Positions 1 through 8,200 of a DNA stretch of 48,272 nt are shown here, piece by piece. The notes under the pieces were generated by a model. That model had not been told where the DNA came from, searched no databases, and was given only the letters and a program-made list of their open reading frames with translations. The stretch is from positions 1 through 48,272 of the forward strand of contig JAKPPU010000028.1 in NCBI GenBank assembly GCA_029547185.1, in the 5' to 3' direction. Numbering within the stretch: the stretch's first letter is position 1; each line of letters starts with the position of its first letter. The stretch is from Deltaproteobacteria bacterium (GTDB lineage Bacteria; Desulfobacterota; Desulfomonilia; UBA1062). A program made the position numbers and the translations under genes.

Positions 1-975
1 ATGAAGAACAAGCCGGTCGATGTGCTCGTTCCCGACCCTTCGGTGGATATCCTCTCGGATATCAGGCAGGCGTTCTCTCTGGGAATGGACTATGCCGAAA
101 AGGAGTATGCCTTCAGGAAGGTCGACGGAAGCACCTTTACCGGTCTCCTGACAGCGTCCCCCTTGAAGAGCGAGACCTATGCAGGCGGTATCGTCCTGGT
201 CGTACGGGACCTCACGGACATTGAAATGATGAGGAGGCAGATCATCAACGCGGAGAAGCTCGCCTCGCTGGGCAAGGTCGTCGAAGGAGTGGCCCACGAG
301 ATCAGGAACTCGCTGACCTCCCTGGGAGGGTTCTCCCGAAGGCTGAGCAAGTCGGTCGAGGAGGCCTCCAAGCAGAAGGTGTACGTGGACTACATCATTG
401 AAGATGTAAAGCGCCTCGAGGCCATGATCATGGACATCGAGGAGTATGTGAACTACACGAAGATTCACCGGCCCAACTTCGTCAGGACGAACATCGAGGA
501 GGTCATCGAAGAGGCGCTCGTGAAGACCTTCGGATCGGGCAAATTCAGCGCTGTCGCCTATGAGGTGCATGCGCCGGAAAATCTCGAGGACATCGAGGCC
601 GACCACAACTTCCTCGTGGAGGCCTTCTGGCACCTTTTCGTCAACGCCTGCGAATCGATGCAGGGCAAGGGGAGCCTGGAGATCAAGGTGAGCATGCACC
701 CCCACTACCTGATCGTGGATGTGATCGATACGGGCAAGGGCATCCCCAGCGACGAGATCAAAGACATCTTCAACCCGTTCTATACCTCGAAGGTCCGCGG
801 TGCGGGGCTGGGCCTCTCGAAGGTGTACATGATCATCGAGGAGCACGAGGGTTTCATCACGGTGAACAGCTCGGTGGGCAAGGGCACGAGGATGCGCGTC
901 TTCCTCGGCAGGAGAAGGCCTGCGAAGGAGACCGCACAGAAGAATGCCGAGGCGCGGGAAAGGCCGTCGAAATAA
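1..975 (+). CDS. PAS-containing sensor histidine kinase, 5' end probably cut by the window
   Basis: Cytoplasmic part of a two-component sensor kinase that would autophosphorylate on His and pass the phosphate to an unseen response regulator. Residues about 1-75 look like the second half of a PAS domain, ending in VVRDLTDIE. The dimerisation/phosphoacceptor box follows with AHEIRN (His99). The HATPase domain has the N box (Asn215 in VNACESM), the G1 box DTGKGIP (243-249), the F box FNPFYTSK and the G2 box GAGLGLS (268-274). The C-terminal 25 residues are charged and unstructured. Because the PAS domain is incomplete and the ATG sits at base 1, the true start is probably upstream. It is followed after 39 bases by a lytic transglycosylase gene on the same strand. 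What it senses cannot be told. Confidence 0.9.
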   Translation: MKNKPVDVLVPDPSVDILSDIRQAFSLGMDYAEKEYAFRKVDGSTFTGLLTASPLKSETYAGGIVLVVRDLTDIEMMRRQIINAEKLASLGKVVEGVAHEIRNSLTSLGGFSRRLSKSVEEASKQKVYVDYIIEDVKRLEAMIMDIEEYVNYTKIHRPNFVRTNIEEVIEEALVKTFGSGKFSAVAYEVHAPENLEDIEADHNFLVEAFWHLFVNACESMQGKGSLEIKVSMHPHYLIVDVIDTGKGIPSDEIKDIFNPFYTSKVRGAGLGLSKVYMIIEEHEGFITVNSSVGKGTRMRVFLGRRRPAKETAQKNAEARERPSK

Positions 976-1014
976 GGCCTTGAAGAAAAAAATCGGAATG
1001 ACGATAAGAAGGCT

Positions 1015-1659
1015 ATGAAACTTGAATGGATTATATGTAAAAAGACGGTACGGGCTGCTTTCAGAGGCATGGTTGCGTGCCTTCTTGCCGCTGCCGTATT
1101 CTTTCCTGTCCAGGCCAAGGCGGATATCTACAAAAAGCGGCTTCCCGACGGAACCCTGTGCTTTACGAACATCCCCATCGGCAATGACTGGGACGTGTAT
1201 TACCGGGAAAAGAAAAAGCGCTCCTCTTCCTCTTACCGGTTTCCGGGCCGTCCTCCCTATGATCCGTCGAGAAGGTCGAACTATGACAGCCTGATCCGCC
1301 AGATCGCCTTTCATCATGGGGTCGATCCCGATCTGGTCAGGGGCATCATCCACGTGGAATCCGGGTACAACCCTCAGGCCCTGTCCAGCAAAGGCGCGAT
1401 GGGCCTCATGCAGCTCATGCCCGAAACCGCCTCTATCCTGGGGGTCAATGATCCCTGGGACCCGCTCGAGAACATCACCGGCGGCACGAAGTACATCTCG
1501 TACCTCCTGAAGAAATACAACGGTGACCTCACCAAGGCCCTGGCCGCCTACAATGCAGGCCCGGGAGCCGTGGATTCGTATGACGGAATTCCTCCCTATC
1601 AAGAAACGCAGGATTATGTTAGAAGTGTTCTTGGAATACTGAATGGAGGGAGGAGATGA
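1015..1659 (+). CDS. Secreted lytic transglycosylase (DUF4124 plus SLT domain)
   Basis: Peptidoglycan lytic transglycosylase of family 1 (Slt/MltC-like), cleaving the MurNAc-GlcNAc bond with formation of 1,6-anhydro-MurNAc. Residues 1-36 form a signal peptide with a hydrophobic core (VACLLAAAVFFPVQA). Residues 37-66 resemble the short DUF4124 domain (IYKKRLPDGTLCFTN). A Ser/Arg-rich linker follows, then the SLT domain with HVESGYNP (catalytic Glu115), GAMGLMQLMPETA and ALAAYNAGPGAV. At 214 residues it is a small periplasmic enzyme; there is no lipobox, so it is probably soluble or held by the signal anchor. It lies between the kinase gene and pgsA, six bases before the latter, so the three may be one transcript. 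Confidence 0.93.
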   Translation: MKLEWIICKKTVRAAFRGMVACLLAAAVFFPVQAKADIYKKRLPDGTLCFTNIPIGNDWDVYYREKKKRSSSSYRFPGRPPYDPSRRSNYDSLIRQIAFHHGVDPDLVRGIIHVESGYNPQALSSKGAMGLMQLMPETASILGVNDPWDPLENITGGTKYISYLLKKYNGDLTKALAAYNAGPGAVDSYDGIPPYQETQDYVRSVLGILNGGRR

Positions 1660-1665
1660 TAGGGA

Positions 1666-2205
1666 ATGAACCTTGCGAATGCCCTGACTATCTCGCGCAT
1701 CATCTCGGTTCCGGTCATCGCTGTCCTTCTCCTCTGCGATAACCTTCTCTACTCGCTGATTTCGGCCGTCCTGTTCTCGCTTGCCACCATAACCGACTAT
1801 CTCGACGGATATCTGGCCAGGCGGATGAACATGGAGTCCGATCTTGGCAAGCTCCTCGATCCTCTCGCCGACAAGCTGCTCATCTCGACCGTGCTCATCA
1901 TGCTCATACCTCTCTCCAGGGTGCCTGCCTGGATGGTGGCCGTCATAATCGGCAGGGAAATGGCGGTTACGGGACTGCGGGGCCTGGCGTCGGAAAAGCA
2001 CATCGTGATAGGCGCGAGCTGGCTCGGCAAGTACAAGACCGCATTTCAGTGCGCAGCACTCATTCCTCTTCTCGTCCACTATCCGCTCCTGGGGCTCCAG
2101 TTCCAGGAGGCCGGAGAATTCTTCCTGTGGATCGCGCTCTTTTTCACCGTCTGGTCCGGGTGGGATTATATCTCCGGGTACGCCAGGAGCATCTTCGCTC
2201 ATTAA
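1666..2205 (+). CDS. pgsA: CDP-diacylglycerol--glycerol-3-phosphate 3-phosphatidyltransferase
   Basis: Integral membrane enzyme making phosphatidylglycerol phosphate from CDP-diacylglycerol and glycerol 3-phosphate, the committed step to phosphatidylglycerol and cardiolipin. The CDP-alcohol phosphotransferase signature D-x2-DG-x2-AR-x8-G-x3-D-x3-D is complete: Asp44, Asp47-Gly48, Ala51-Arg52, Gly61, Asp65 and Asp69. About four to five hydrophobic helices span the 179 residues, which is the usual length for PgsA. It starts six bases after the transglycosylase stop, with a purine-rich GGAGGAGA stretch before the ATG. The opening NLANALTISRI is typical of PgsA rather than Pss or cardiolipin synthase, so the call is firm, although other CDP-alcohol transferases share the motif. 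Confidence 0.93.
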   Translation: MNLANALTISRIISVPVIAVLLLCDNLLYSLISAVLFSLATITDYLDGYLARRMNMESDLGKLLDPLADKLLISTVLIMLIPLSRVPAWMVAVIIGREMAVTGLRGLASEKHIVIGASWLGKYKTAFQCAALIPLLVHYPLLGLQFQEAGEFFLWIALFFTVWSGWDYISGYARSIFAH

Positions 2206-2236
2206 AGGCGTCGACGTTCGGAAAAGGCGGCCCCTT

Positions 2237-2281
2237 GAGAAGAAAAGATCCGGAGCAGGCAAAGGCACCTGCCCCCGGATC
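2237..2281 (-). terminator. Intrinsic terminator for the substrate-binding protein gene
   Basis: A hairpin with arms GATCCGG and CCGGATC (2247-2253 and 2275-2281), plus an inner GCAGG/CCTGC stem, is followed on the minus strand by TTTTCTTCTC. It lies about 46 bases past the stop of the minus-strand gene ending at 2327 and could also stop pgsA transcription from the other side. Confidence 0.7.
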
Positions 2282-2326
2282 TCAGCATTTCAAGATTCCT
2301 GCTGCCGGCTCTTAATGCCGGTTCTG

Positions 2327-3340
2327 TTACTTTCTCTCTGAAGATACGTCCTTCGCTATCTGCAGGATCCCCATGGGCAGATTGATGCCCAGCTTCTTGG
2401 AGGTCTTCAGGTCGACGAGGACCGTGAGGTCGTCCTGGACCAGGATGGGCAGGGACTCGGGCTTGGCGTCTCCCTTGAGAATTTTTGCTGCCTGGCTTCC
2501 GGAGTAGGCACCGATCGTCTTAAAATCGGAGCCCACGTAGAGGACAGCGCCCGAGAATCCCACATGGCAGAAGCAGACTGCAGGAATGTTTTTCTCATTT
2601 ATGACATCTAGGAGATCACGGGTCGGCTGGTAGTTCCTCAGAGCATAGTAGGCATCGATGGGTACGCCGAAGGCCTGAACGCCCTGCGAAATGAGCTCCT
2701 GCGCCGCTGCCCTGGGGCTGTCCGACTTCCCGACCTGCTTCGTGAGAATCGTGATGCCCAGCGTCTTGGCCTTGGCTTTTGCCTCCTGGACGAAGGCAAC
2801 GGCATTGTCGTCGTCGCTGTGCACGATCCCCATGGTGGTGACGCTCGGCAGCGCGAGCTTTGCGATCTTGAAGGCCTTCACCGGATCGAGGTAGAGCGAT
2901 GAGCCGGTAAAGCCCGAGCCTGCCTTGGCAAGGGATGCGCAGCCCACCGCCTGGGGAACCGCCACTGAGGTGAACACGACAGGGATGCCTGCACTGATGA
3001 ACTTGTCCTTGCTGTACTTGGTGGCGGGAGAGCTGATGGTGAGGACGAGGTCCGGCTTGGTTGCGATGATCTCATTTGCTGCACTCTTGATCTTCATGAG
3101 GATGCCCACCTTTTTCCAGAGTCCGGCATCCGCGTCGGCATCGATGATGTGCCGGTTGATGACGAGGTTTTTGCCCTTGACGATGCCGTTCTTTGCCAGC
3201 TCCTCGACAAATCCTTCGTATGCCCAGTCGAACGGGTTAATCTTCGATACCTGGAGAACCTCGACGTGGAACGAATCTTTTGCATATGCCGGTAAGCCGA
3301 GGATGAGAACGAAAAGAACACCCAAGAACCACTTTTTCAT
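2327..3340 (-). CDS. ABC transporter substrate-binding protein (ABC_sub_bind family)
   Basis: Periplasmic binding protein of the TrpX/YtrF-like ABC_sub_bind family (PF04392), whose known members bind small solutes such as aromatic amino acids; its own ligand is unknown. The chosen ATG is preceded by AAGGGGG and opens with a clear signal peptide (MKKWFLGVLFVLILGLPAYA); a longer frame from 3364 would spoil it. The mature protein has two alpha/beta lobes, with ISSPATKYS, AGIPVVFTSVA and GIVHSDDDNAV typical of the family. Length 337 is normal. No permease or ATPase gene lies next to it, so it is an orphan receptor: it may serve a distant transporter or a sensor. A terminator follows at 2247-2281. 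Confidence 0.85.
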   Translation of the reverse strand: MKKWFLGVLFVLILGLPAYAKDSFHVEVLQVSKINPFDWAYEGFVEELAKNGIVKGKNLVINRHIIDADADAGLWKKVGILMKIKSAANEIIATKPDLVLTISSPATKYSKDKFISAGIPVVFTSVAVPQAVGCASLAKAGSGFTGSSLYLDPVKAFKIAKLALPSVTTMGIVHSDDDNAVAFVQEAKAKAKTLGITILTKQVGKSDSPRAAAQELISQGVQAFGVPIDAYYALRNYQPTRDLLDVINEKNIPAVCFCHVGFSGAVLYVGSDFKTIGAYSGSQAAKILKGDAKPESLPILVQDDLTVLVDLKTSKKLGINLPMGILQIAKDVSSERK

Positions 3341-3534
3341 AACAGCCCCCTTCTTGCAAAACATTGGTTTATATTAAATGTATCGACTTCCCTCCATTGA
3401 ATCATAAACAGGATATGTGAGGCTTGCGTGCCGGGGAATGGTGTCAGGTAAAGAACAGAAGCCGTATCCATGCAGGAGACGGGTGCGTTTTCCGGAAGGC
3501 AGCCCGTCCCGGATCTTTATGTCTTCATGCGGCA

Positions 3535-3738
3535 TCAGCCCTTGTCGCTCGTGCTGATGCCCAGGTGGGTGTACAGGGCGCAATACCCGGATGAGGCCGT
3601 GGAAAGAAGCGCTCCGCTCAAAACGAGCATCAGGGCGGTCGTCAGATCGACTCTGCCGCTTCGTATCAGGGTAAAGATGAGGGCCAAGGCCACCACGGCC
3701 CTGCTGAGCCTGTCGAGCATGCCGACATTCTGTTCCAT
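3535..3738 (-). CDS. DUF2892 (YgaP-type) small membrane protein
   Basis: A 67-residue protein with two hydrophobic helices (about residues 11-26 and 35-50) and the N-terminal NVGMLDRLSR pattern of the DUF2892 family, the membrane part of rhodanese-like YgaP proteins. It starts at an ATG preceded by GGAGGTATATGAA, a good ribosome binding site. In the family this domain occurs alone or fused to rhodanese; here it is alone, so no sulfurtransferase activity is implied. It sits between an orphan binding protein and the relic of a flavoprotein disulfide reductase, all on the minus strand. Function is unknown. Confidence 0.8.
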   Translation of the reverse strand: MEQNVGMLDRLSRAVVALALIFTLIRSGRVDLTTALMLVLSGALLSTASSGYCALYTHLGISTSDKG

Positions 3739-3961
3739 TTCATATACCTCCGATGTGATCCTTGTAATGTATATTCAGACAAAGAGGCCCGCATGTCAAC
3801 CCTTCGTATGGAGAAGAAAAATCTCGTCACCCGATCCTCATGCCTATGGGTGCTGCTGGCATCGCTTCCGCCCCGGGCAAGGAGTGAACATCGCTTGGCT
3901 CAGGATCCCTCCTTCATGGGGAATGAATCGGGATCTTCCAAGGGGCGGATGCTTGGAGCCT

Positions 3962-4462
3962 CTATTTCTCCCCTTTCTTGATCCTTACCATGACCGGGAT
4001 GTCCGATGCGAAGGTGGGGAAGGAGGGGACGAATTCATGGAGGTCCCTCGACGTGATCTTGTACTTCATGGCCAGCGCAAAGATGTTGATGATCTCAGAG
4101 GCATCGTGCCCGAGAACGTGGGCGCCGACGATCCGATTGTTCCTGCTGTCGATGAGGACCTTGGAGAGAGTACTGTGATCGGCATGGATGATGCTCACCT
4201 TCCGGTCCGTTGCAACGCCTGCCCTGCCGAGCTCCAGCCCGTCGATATCGGCGATGCGGCCCGTGACGTTTGCAACCGCATCGGATTGAATGGTCTGCGT
4301 CCGGTTATCCTTCTTGGGGATGCATCCTCTCAGAGGGCAAGTCCCGCCGAAGCCGTTTGCTTCAACGATGAGAACCGATGCCCCTGACCTGCGGGTGATG
4401 ATGGAAACCGCCCTCCCTGCGGGCCCTGCGCCTAAGACAATGACATCATAGGTATCGATCAT
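3962..4462 (-). pseudogene. Flavoprotein disulfide reductase relic with two in-frame internal deletions
   Basis: The open frame encodes 166 residues, whereas class I flavoprotein disulfide reductases (glutathione/mercuric reductase, dihydrolipoamide dehydrogenase) have about 450-470. The FAD-binding start (VIVLGAGPAGRA) and redox-active FGGTCPLRGCIPKK motif are intact. The frame then jumps to the segment normally near residue 260 (VANVTGRIADIDGLEL) and again to the C-terminal interface domain (LIDSRNNRIVGAHVLGHDA, ALAMKYKITSRDL). The NADH-binding Rossmann domain and the second FAD motif (usually T-x-x-x-YAAGD) are missing. The His-x4-Glu pair of the active site is not evident. It cannot be a working reductase of this class. 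Both losses keep the frame open, which is odd for random decay. A GAGAG motif precedes the ATG. Confidence 0.75.
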
Positions 4463-4648
4463 GCCGACTCTCGATTATGGGGTAGGTGGCTGCACGTCTT
4501 GATGCCGTTTGATACAGGGGGGGTATCAATAAGGACAATAGTAGTGAGCAGACTGGGCTTCTCAAGGACTCCACTCCTGCCGTTCATGATGATATATATG
4601 GCGTTGAAAATTTCTCCTCTCACCACTACAGTAGAACCAGGAGGAGAT

Positions 4649-4900
4649 ATGGGGACGAAAATAAAAATCTTCACCTTGAGTACATGCGGTCACTGCAAGG
4701 AGACAAAGAAATTTCTCAATGACCACAACGTCGAATTCGATTTCATTGACGTGGATCTGCTCACGGGTGAATACCGGCAGGAAGTGATCGATGAGGTGAG
4801 AGAATTGAACCCGAGGCTGAGCTTCCCCACAATCATCATCGGCGAGAAGGTCATCATCGGGTTCAGAGAGGAAGAGCTCAAGGAGGAACTGGATCTCTGA
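4649..4900 (+). CDS. Glutaredoxin/NrdH-like thiol redox protein
   Basis: A small thioredoxin-fold protein of 83 residues. It opens with a beta strand (KIKIFTLST) leading to the active site Cys13-Gly-His-Cys16 followed by a helix (KETKKFLNDHN). The conserved cis-proline comes in LSFPTIII, and a GFREEELKEEL tail fits the glutaredoxin/NrdH family that reads IxGF in this place. The chosen ATG has AGGAGG just upstream; longer frames reach back into non-coding sequence. Its stop overlaps the start of the FTR-like gene (TGATG), so the two are translationally coupled and probably form an electron relay: ferredoxin to FTR-like protein to this redoxin to target disulfides. The reductant assignment is inference from context. 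Confidence 0.9.
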   Translation: MGTKIKIFTLSTCGHCKETKKFLNDHNVEFDFIDVDLLTGEYRQEVIDEVRELNPRLSFPTIIIGEKVIIGFREEELKEELDL

Positions 4901-5229
4901 TGGATGCAGAGGGACTCTACCAAATGCTCAGGAGGGTCCAGGAGCCGAAGGGATACTTCTTCAACAAAGACAAAGATCTCGTATTCGATCTCCTGGGGGC
5001 TCTCATCAAGAACAAGGACCGCTACGGGTACATGTGCTGTCCATGCAGGCTCGCATCGGGCGACAGGGATCACGACAGGGACATCATCTGTCCGTGCATC
5101 TATCGCGTGCCCGATGTGGCTCAGTACGGGAGCTGCTACTGCGGCCTCTACGTTTCGAAGGAGTGGAACGAGGGGGTAAGAGCGCACGAGTACGTTCCCG
5201 AGAGAAGACCTCCGGAAAAGTTCCTGTAA
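4900..5229 (+). CDS. Ferredoxin:thioredoxin reductase-like catalytic subunit
   Basis: A 109-residue protein with the seven cysteines expected of an FTR catalytic subunit with a 4Fe-4S cluster next to a redox disulfide: CPC at 47-49 (plus Cys46), CPC at 64-66 and CYC at 79-81. Family members transfer electrons from ferredoxin, one at a time, to a protein disulfide. The spacing between motifs (14 and 12 residues) differs from the plant and cyanobacterial pattern (16 and 8) and looks like the archaeal and anaerobic bacterial FTR-like group, which lacks the variable subunit. No variable subunit gene is seen here. Its start overlaps the stop of the glutaredoxin gene by one base, arguing for a dedicated pair. 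The gene ends 76 bases before a PilZ gene on the other strand. Confidence 0.9.
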   Translation: MDAEGLYQMLRRVQEPKGYFFNKDKDLVFDLLGALIKNKDRYGYMCCPCRLASGDRDHDRDIICPCIYRVPDVAQYGSCYCGLYVSKEWNEGVRAHEYVPERRPPEKFL

Positions 5230-5305
5230 GGGGTGCGCAGCTCGCAGGCACCAAGGATGTGCTCATCGGACCGCTCTCGACGCCCGTTTGAAAAGGAGAG
5301 CGCCG

Positions 5306-5611
5306 TCAGATGAGCAGAAGCTTCACGATGTCGTGCTCGACATAAGTCAGCCGGATCCCCACCCCGTTTGTGTCGGTTCGGACGACGTAGCCCTGCACCC
5401 ACAGAGGCCTTCCGATCATATCCTCGGTGTTGATCTTCATGGTGACATAGGAGTCCTTGCTCAAACCGGTGCCGGTTTTCAGGAACATGCCCTTTCTGCT
5501 CACGTTCGATACGGTCCCGCTGCCTGCATAAGTCAGATTGTCGGTATAGGTGATCGTTGCATCCAGCCTTCCCGGTGCCTTCATCCTGACTTCGGATCTC
5601 TTGTTCTGCAT
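5306..5611 (-). CDS. PilZ domain protein, predicted c-di-GMP receptor
   Basis: A single PilZ domain of 101 residues. The N-terminal RSEVR fits the RxxxR c-di-GMP-binding motif, and NVSRKGM fits the second motif (D/N)xSxxG. The strands TVSNVSRKGMFLKT and GYVVRTDTNGVGIRLTYV form the usual beta barrel. The ATG is preceded by GGAAGGAAT; a longer frame from 5644 lacks a ribosome site. It would link c-di-GMP level to an output such as motility or exopolysaccharide, but the partner is not encoded nearby. A diguanylate cyclase (29111) and an HD-GYP protein (39515) elsewhere in the window could supply and remove the ligand. Confidence 0.88.
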   Translation of the reverse strand: MQNKRSEVRMKAPGRLDATITYTDNLTYAGSGTVSNVSRKGMFLKTGTGLSKDSYVTMKINTEDMIGRPLWVQGYVVRTDTNGVGIRLTYVEHDIVKLLLI

Positions 5612-5876
5612 ATTCCTTCCCTCGCTTCCTTCAAGCACGAGCATGTTTCAAGAAGGTTCTGATTGATAATGATTGCATGGGGAAATTAAGCCAGCAGCCA
5701 TATGATCCATACCGTATTGGACTTTCTGAAGAAAATGATAGGGTCCACCCATGCAAAGTCAAGACAGTGCAGGTGCCGGCCTGTTCCGCATCCCTCCCTG
5801 TCTGTCTTTTTCCCGGAAGCAGGGAAGGTGTGTGAGAACGGGGAAACCGATCTTCGCCTTTTGTGCCGAGATCGTC

Positions 5877-7499
5877 CTAGAGCTTCACCACGAAGCAGGT
5901 GATGAAGCGGGGATCGAGCCTTTCGATATCAGCGATCCCCGAGAGCTCCTCTTCGAAGCGCTTCTGCAGGATTTCAGCCGCGGCTTCGATGAGATCATCC
6001 TCAAGGGACGTATCGAGGGTCCGGAGAAAGGCGGTAAGGCCCTGCCCGAATCCCGGTGCGAGGGACCGCCTGCCGGAAGGACCGAGAGCGGTCGCCTTTG
6101 CAATGAAGTCGCAGAGCTCAGCCCTTTCGAGCGGCCGGAACGCGGTCTCCCTTTCAAGGGAATTTATTGCGAGCGACGTGAGGATGACCGCCTCGAGGTC
6201 GAGCGCCGACCCCAGGTTCGTGCCTCTCAAGTCGATGTCTTTCCTGTCCCAGCCGATGCGGTCCAGGATCGAGACGAGCGCCTCTATCCTGTCGATCTTC
6301 CCGGTCACTTCTTCGAGCTGATCGAGGGAGGAGAACTCTTCTTTCTTGAAGAGGGGCCTCTTTTTCATCAGCCCTTCGACGAAATCGTTCAGGCCCTCCG
6401 GGATCATCGAGGGCTCGACGCGGCGGAGGATCCCTTTGAGCCTGCTCTTCTGCTCCTGGACCATGTTATAGCCCAGGGAGAAGAGGGTCTCCGCGTTCGT
6501 TGTCTCGAGCACCTCCCGTGCGGAGCGGCCGTTCGCCTTCATGGCAGCCGCAAGGCCCAGCGAGGCGATGGAGCTCGCCTTGTCGATGCCGCGCTTGAGC
6601 TCGTCGATATCGTTCAAGGGCAGGTAGTCTGCCATGACGACCTTGTTCGCGAGGTAGACCATCTCGATGGCGAAGCGCTCGCGGGTCTCGGACGACGACT
6701 CTCCCAACCCGGATATGATGAGCCCCCTGTTCCGGGACAGGTGGTCCAGGTACATCGCAGGAAGGAAGCCCCGGTCCTTGTCCATGACCGGCGTTTTTTC
6801 CTTGCTTATGCCGGCGGAGAGGAGCTTTTCAGGCTGTATGCGCTGGTAGATGCTCATGGCCTCGTCCGGAGGGGGGAACCCCATTTCCATGAGCCGCAGC
6901 GACCGGCGCTCGTAGACGCTCTCTTCGGTGCTGGACTTGAGCTCCCAGATCACCCCTTCCATGATGGAGTAATAGACGCTCTGGTAGTGGGTGAAGATGA
7001 GGCTCAGCATGTCTTTGAGGAGCTGGACCTTTTCGTCCTCTTCCTGGAAGATGAAGAAATAGATGTCATCGAAGCTCTCGTACCCGGCATCGAGGAGCTG
7101 CGCGATGTTCTCGTCCGTCGGCACCACCTGGACGACGTCGATGTACGATTGGTAGAGGAGGATGATGATGTCGAGGTCGATTGTCTGGAGGGCATCCTGC
7201 AGGGAATCGAGCGAGGAGTTGTAGATTTCCCACAGCCAGTCGAGGAGGGCCTCGATAGAGAGGCTGTCGTTGTCCCAGCAGTCCATATCGATGCAGTGAC
7301 AGATCGCCTCCGGCGTCATGTACTGCATCAGGATCTGGCTGTCCGTGCCCCAGGTTTCCTTGATGATCATATAGGTTTCCTGCGGCGAGAGCTGCTCGAG
7401 GATCTGTCTGGTATGAGGAGAGTCGATGATGGCCCGGGCCCTCTCCGCGGGCGTGCTCTCGACGACCTTCCCCAGTTCGTTGCGTATGATCAGGTTCAT
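5877..7499 (-). CDS. DUF6178 family protein, function unknown
   Basis: A large acidic, mostly helical cytoplasmic protein of about 540 residues that I recognise as DUF6178, a family known mainly from deltaproteobacteria. There is no signal peptide or membrane helix and no catalytic motif that I can name. The N-terminal part has LxxLSPQETYMIIKE and AICHCIDMDCWD, the centre has MEMGFPPPDEAMSIYQ and a DRGFLPAMYLDHL segment, and the C-terminus is leucine-rich and helical. The ATG at 7499 is eight bases after AAGGA; an ATG at 7505 is too close to that site. It is the last gene of a minus-strand run (kinase, DUF1015, TolC, membrane protein), but gaps of 125-220 bases argue against a single operon. 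The long open frame on the opposite strand is a shadow. Confidence 0.8.
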   Translation of the reverse strand: MNLIIRNELGKVVESTPAERARAIIDSPHTRQILEQLSPQETYMIIKETWGTDSQILMQYMTPEAICHCIDMDCWDNDSLSIEALLDWLWEIYNSSLDSLQDALQTIDLDIIILLYQSYIDVVQVVPTDENIAQLLDAGYESFDDIYFFIFQEEDEKVQLLKDMLSLIFTHYQSVYYSIMEGVIWELKSSTEESVYERRSLRLMEMGFPPPDEAMSIYQRIQPEKLLSAGISKEKTPVMDKDRGFLPAMYLDHLSRNRGLIISGLGESSSETRERFAIEMVYLANKVVMADYLPLNDIDELKRGIDKASSIASLGLAAAMKANGRSAREVLETTNAETLFSLGYNMVQEQKSRLKGILRRVEPSMIPEGLNDFVEGLMKKRPLFKKEEFSSLDQLEEVTGKIDRIEALVSILDRIGWDRKDIDLRGTNLGSALDLEAVILTSLAINSLERETAFRPLERAELCDFIAKATALGPSGRRSLAPGFGQGLTAFLRTLDTSLEDDLIEAAAEILQKRFEEELSGIADIERLDPRFITCFVVKL

Positions 7500-7630
7500 G
7501 TTCATGATCCTTTGGTTAACATACTCGGGATGGCGATATCAAGGTAGTGCTTCACTCAGTATTGATGCTGTCATACCCTGATTCGATGCTGATTTTTGCA
7601 CAGAAAACAGAGAGCTTCAGCCGCTCCCGA

Positions 7631-8116
7631 CTATGTTGGCTTGCCGGGATTCAAGGGGCACGGGTAATTCATGCAGTTGGGGCAGCCGGATATGAAGAGA
7701 TGGACGGCCCAGAACATGACGAAAACCAGACCGAACACGATCCCTTCCGTGAGCAGCCCTTTCCCGACGATCACTGCGACCGGGATTCCGATGCGGAGGA
7801 TATAGGCAGCAGTCGCAAAGAAGAGGGCAGGCCACCCGAAAGGCTTGCCGCTTTTCGGGAAAACCCTGCAGACCATGGACCCTTCGAGGGGCACGGGGCA
7901 CGCCCTGCCGTAGTAGGCGCAGAACCTGCACGTGCCTGCAAAGAGAACGAGATAGGATGCTCCCCAGAGAAGGATATAGGGAACGGATAAGAGCGGGTGG
8001 GACAGGACGCTTATGTACAGGCCTGACAGGAATAAAGCGGCCAGCAAGACCTGTGCGGCGAGATTGTCCCTCCATGAGAACACGGGAATGCTGCCCCTTC
8101 TTTTCGCCAGGCTCAT
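7631..8116 (-). CDS. Four-helix membrane protein with two cysteine clusters
   Basis: I do not recognise the family. The 161 residues hold four membrane helices (about 19-38, 43-62, 95-118, 125-143). At the end of helix 2 is Cys63-x2-Cys66-x6-Cys73 with Cys83 further on, and at the end of helix 4 is Cys145-x2-Cys148-x4-Cys153. The two clusters lie on the same side of the membrane and share a C-P-x-P-L or C-P-L-N ending, suggesting an internal two-fold repeat and a shared metal or iron-sulfur site. The ATG at 8116 has GAGAG upstream; a TTG start at 8152 is less likely. It is 84 bases downstream of the tolC-like gene on the same strand. Electron transfer or metal handling is a guess only. Confidence 0.65.
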   Translation of the reverse strand: MSLAKRRGSIPVFSWRDNLAAQVLLAALFLSGLYISVLSHPLLSVPYILLWGASYLVLFAGTCRFCAYYGRACPVPLEGSMVCRVFPKSGKPFGWPALFFATAAYILRIGIPVAVIVGKGLLTEGIVFGLVFVMFWAVHLFISGCPNCMNYPCPLNPGKPT

Positions 8117-8200
8117 GCTTTCTCTCGTACCGGTTTTTCGCGAGTATTTCAAGTATCGGACAGTGCGGCCTCCTCCCGGCTGCCCATGGAGGGCATCTGT

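Noticed and set aside
5751..7547. Long open frame (598 codons) on the plus strand opposite DUF6178
   Set aside because: It is a shadow produced by codon bias of the DUF6178 gene: no ribosome site, low-complexity Arg/Asp/Val-rich product, no domain.
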